14,382 nucleotides of DNA from CAZGDV01 sp964524995 (GTDB taxonomy: Bacteria > Chloroflexota > Dehalococcoidia > SZUA-161): contig CAZGDV010000071.1 in NCBI GenBank assembly GCA_964524995.1, positions 1 through 14,382 of the forward strand, read 5' to 3'. Below, in pieces: positions 13,308-14,382 of the stretch (the stretch's first letter is position 1; each line of letters starts with the position of its first letter). A program made the translations under genes and the position numbers. The notes beneath the pieces were generated by a model that saw only the letters and a program-made list of their open reading frames with translations, was not told where the DNA came from and made no database searches.

Positions 13308-14165
13308 ATGATGCGAACAACCCTTGGGCCTGTCACAGCCGCACTCTTGATCACTGGAGCGATACTCCTTGCATTCTCGACCGGTGCAGTGGCCCAGGTT
13401 GAGCCCATCGCCCCAGACGACCTCGCCAGGCATTTGCCCACAGCTCCCGAAGGTTGGGAGGGAAGCATACCCCACCAATCCACCTTCGTCGAAGGTGGTT
13501 ACACCTACTCCTACGCTGAACGACAGTATCGAATTGGCTGGGAGGAACTCAGTCTTACCGCCGATGACTATGACTATGCGACGGTGTACATATACGATTC
13601 GGCCTACAACTACGCGCTGGACTGGTGGCAGTACTGGGATGAATTAATCGAGTTCGACACCGGCGATGACTACGCCGCGACAATGTGGGTCTACGATTAC
13701 CCGGCCTGGGAGCTCTACGACTCGTACGCCCTGGAAGAACCGTATTCCAGAGTGGTCTTCCTTCAAGAGAGGTTCATCGTCATCATCACCGCCGACGAGT
13801 GGTACGCGCTTGAGGTCTTCACAGATGCAATAGACTTCGACGCGATTGCCTCGTTGGCGTGGTTGCCTGTCGCCACGCTCAGTCCTGTGACTACGCCCAC
13901 GCCTTCTCCTGAGCCCGTACCACCGCCGTCACCCGACTACGACGGCCTTATCTTCCTCGGGCTGGCCGTGGTCGTGGTCGGCACCATTGTCTACGGCGTT
14001 CGACGTGTGTCGCGCCAGAGGCAAACGAGTGAAGCAGAGCAGAAAGCCGCAGAGAAACAAGCAGCAAGAGAGCGGCAGCGCGCCGCCCGTATCGAGAAGA
14101 GCAAGTCCGAGATAGTCGACATGATCGAGGAAGCTCTGCGGCACGAGAACGATAAGGGCGACTAG
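13308..14165 (+). CDS. Single-pass membrane protein with signal peptide and charged cytoplasmic tail
   Basis: No known family is recognised for this 285-residue protein, but its topology is clear. A signal peptide covers 1-29 with likely cleavage after AVA. The extracytoplasmic domain (30-187) is unusually rich in Tyr, Trp and Asp (for example DDYDYATVYIYDSAYNYALD). A Thr/Ser/Pro linker (about 188-209) leads to one transmembrane helix (213-230), then a basic stop-transfer and a cytosolic helical tail (231-285) rich in Ala, Glu, Gln and Arg. It starts 34 bp after the Vps4-like copy B stop with CAGGAA upstream (ATG 13308 or 13311), so it probably belongs to the same operon. As the only membrane protein of the set, it could anchor or recruit the cytosolic machinery through its tail. 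That role is inferred from position and topology alone. Confidence 0.85.
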   Translation: MMRTTLGPVTAALLITGAILLAFSTGAVAQVEPIAPDDLARHLPTAPEGWEGSIPHQSTFVEGGYTYSYAERQYRIGWEELSLTADDYDYATVYIYDSAYNYALDWWQYWDELIEFDTGDDYAATMWVYDYPAWELYDSYALEEPYSRVVFLQERFIVIITADEWYALEVFTDAIDFDAIASLAWLPVATLSPVTTPTPSPEPVPPPSPDYDGLIFLGLAVVVVGTIVYGVRRVSRQRQTSEAEQKAAEKQAARERQRAARIEKSKSEIVDMIEEALRHENDKGD

Positions 14166-14185
14166 CTCACCCCTTTCGAGTAGGG

Positions 14186-14217
14186 TAGGGTGCATGAAGC
14201 GAAGCGGAATGCACCAT
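14186..14217. repeat. Short palindromic intergenic repeat
   Basis: GGTGCAT (14189-14195) and ATGCACC (14209-14215) are perfect reverse complements around GAAGCGAAGCGGA. The centre, read on the minus strand, contains CGCTTCGCT, which also occurs in the inverted repeat at 4748-4812. It has the style of a dispersed REP-like element and sits 23 bp after the operon's last stop. Confidence 0.6.
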
Positions 14218-14314
14218 CACTCAACCCCGCTCGCAACCCCCGTGAAAGGCGAACGTTGTCCTGCCCACCCACCCGCCCACGCACACTCGGGGGCTACGCC
14301 TTATCGGGTAGCGC

Positions 14315-14340
14315 GGGAGCATCCGCTCCCTTGTATCTTT
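14315..14340 (+). terminator. Possible intrinsic terminator
   Basis: A perfect 6-bp GC-rich stem GGGAGC (14315-14320) / GCTCCC (14325-14330) with a 4-nt loop is followed by TTGTATCTTT. The T-tract is interrupted, so termination would be moderate. It lies 150 bp past the last operon gene and could end that transcript. Confidence 0.4.
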
Positions 14341-14356
14341 ACGAGAGGTAGTTAGT

Positions 14357-14382
14357 ATGGATAATGCATCAGAGGGCGCGAC
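14357..14382 (+). CDS. Probable start of a further gene, cut by the window end
   Basis: An ATG at 14357 is preceded by GAGAGG (14343-14348) with 8-nt spacing, and the frame stays open to the last base (MDNASEGA). Only eight residues are visible, so nothing can be said about function. The 190 bp before it hold the palindromic repeat and the possible terminator but no other gene. Confidence 0.4.

Noticed and set aside
1..14382. CRISPR array, tRNA, rRNA or transposase
   Set aside because: No regularly spaced direct repeats, no cloverleaf or rRNA-like stretch, and no transposase or integrase motif were seen on either strand.

Overview
The window looks like a chromosomal segment of a fairly GC-rich bacterium. 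The supporting signs are a PAS histidine kinase with an OmpR/PhoB-type response regulator, sigma70-like promoters (TTGACA-17-TATAGT and TGCTATAAT), clear Shine-Dalgarno sites and tightly packed same-strand genes. Paired PAC2-family genes, the style of the kinase and the dispersed 'CGCTTCGCT' palindromic repeats make me favour Chloroflexota (Dehalococcoidia-like). That is inference; no rRNA or marker gene is present. All genes read on the + strand.

Layout. (1) 1-1789: the 3' part of a histidine kinase gene and its response regulator, a two-component operon. (2) 1868-4812: a self-contained insertion-like unit, made of a TATAAT promoter, a 928-residue MmeI-like Type IIL restriction-modification enzyme with lower GC than its neighbours, and an imperfect 28-bp inverted repeat downstream. 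(3) 4964-6709: two adjacent PAC2-family genes. (4) 6710-7021: a 312-bp intergenic region ending in a strong promoter whose 17-bp spacer contains a perfect 5-3-5 inverted repeat. (5) 7022-14165: a seven-gene unit that appears to be read from that promoter. (6) 14166-14382: a palindromic repeat, a possible terminator and probably the first codons of another gene.

Region 5 is the notable part. Two genes encode AAA+ ATPases of the Vps4/CdvC (meiotic) clade type. Each has an N-terminal three-helix MIT-like segment, an 'ATNxPW' sensor-1 motif and a C-terminal segment; in the second this is the Vps4-style KPSV helix. Each ATPase gene directly follows a gene for a 199-residue, charged, all-helical protein. 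The second of these has the helix layout of ESCRT-III (Snf7/CHMP/CdvB) proteins, and the first is a more divergent candidate. Upstream lie a 174-residue unknown protein and a 635-residue coiled-coil protein ending in a winged-helix-like domain. Downstream is a secreted-type single-pass membrane protein with a charged cytoplasmic tail.

The cassette therefore reads as a candidate bacterial ESCRT-III/Vps4-like membrane-remodelling or filament-disassembly system. It has two (ESCRT-III-like + Vps4-like) modules, a large scaffold or adaptor, and a membrane protein that could be the receptor or anchor. The neighbouring PAC2 pair keeps open an alternative link to AAA-driven protein unfolding. The ATPase assignment is firm; the ESCRT-III assignment is a structural-pattern inference that needs profile searches or structure prediction.
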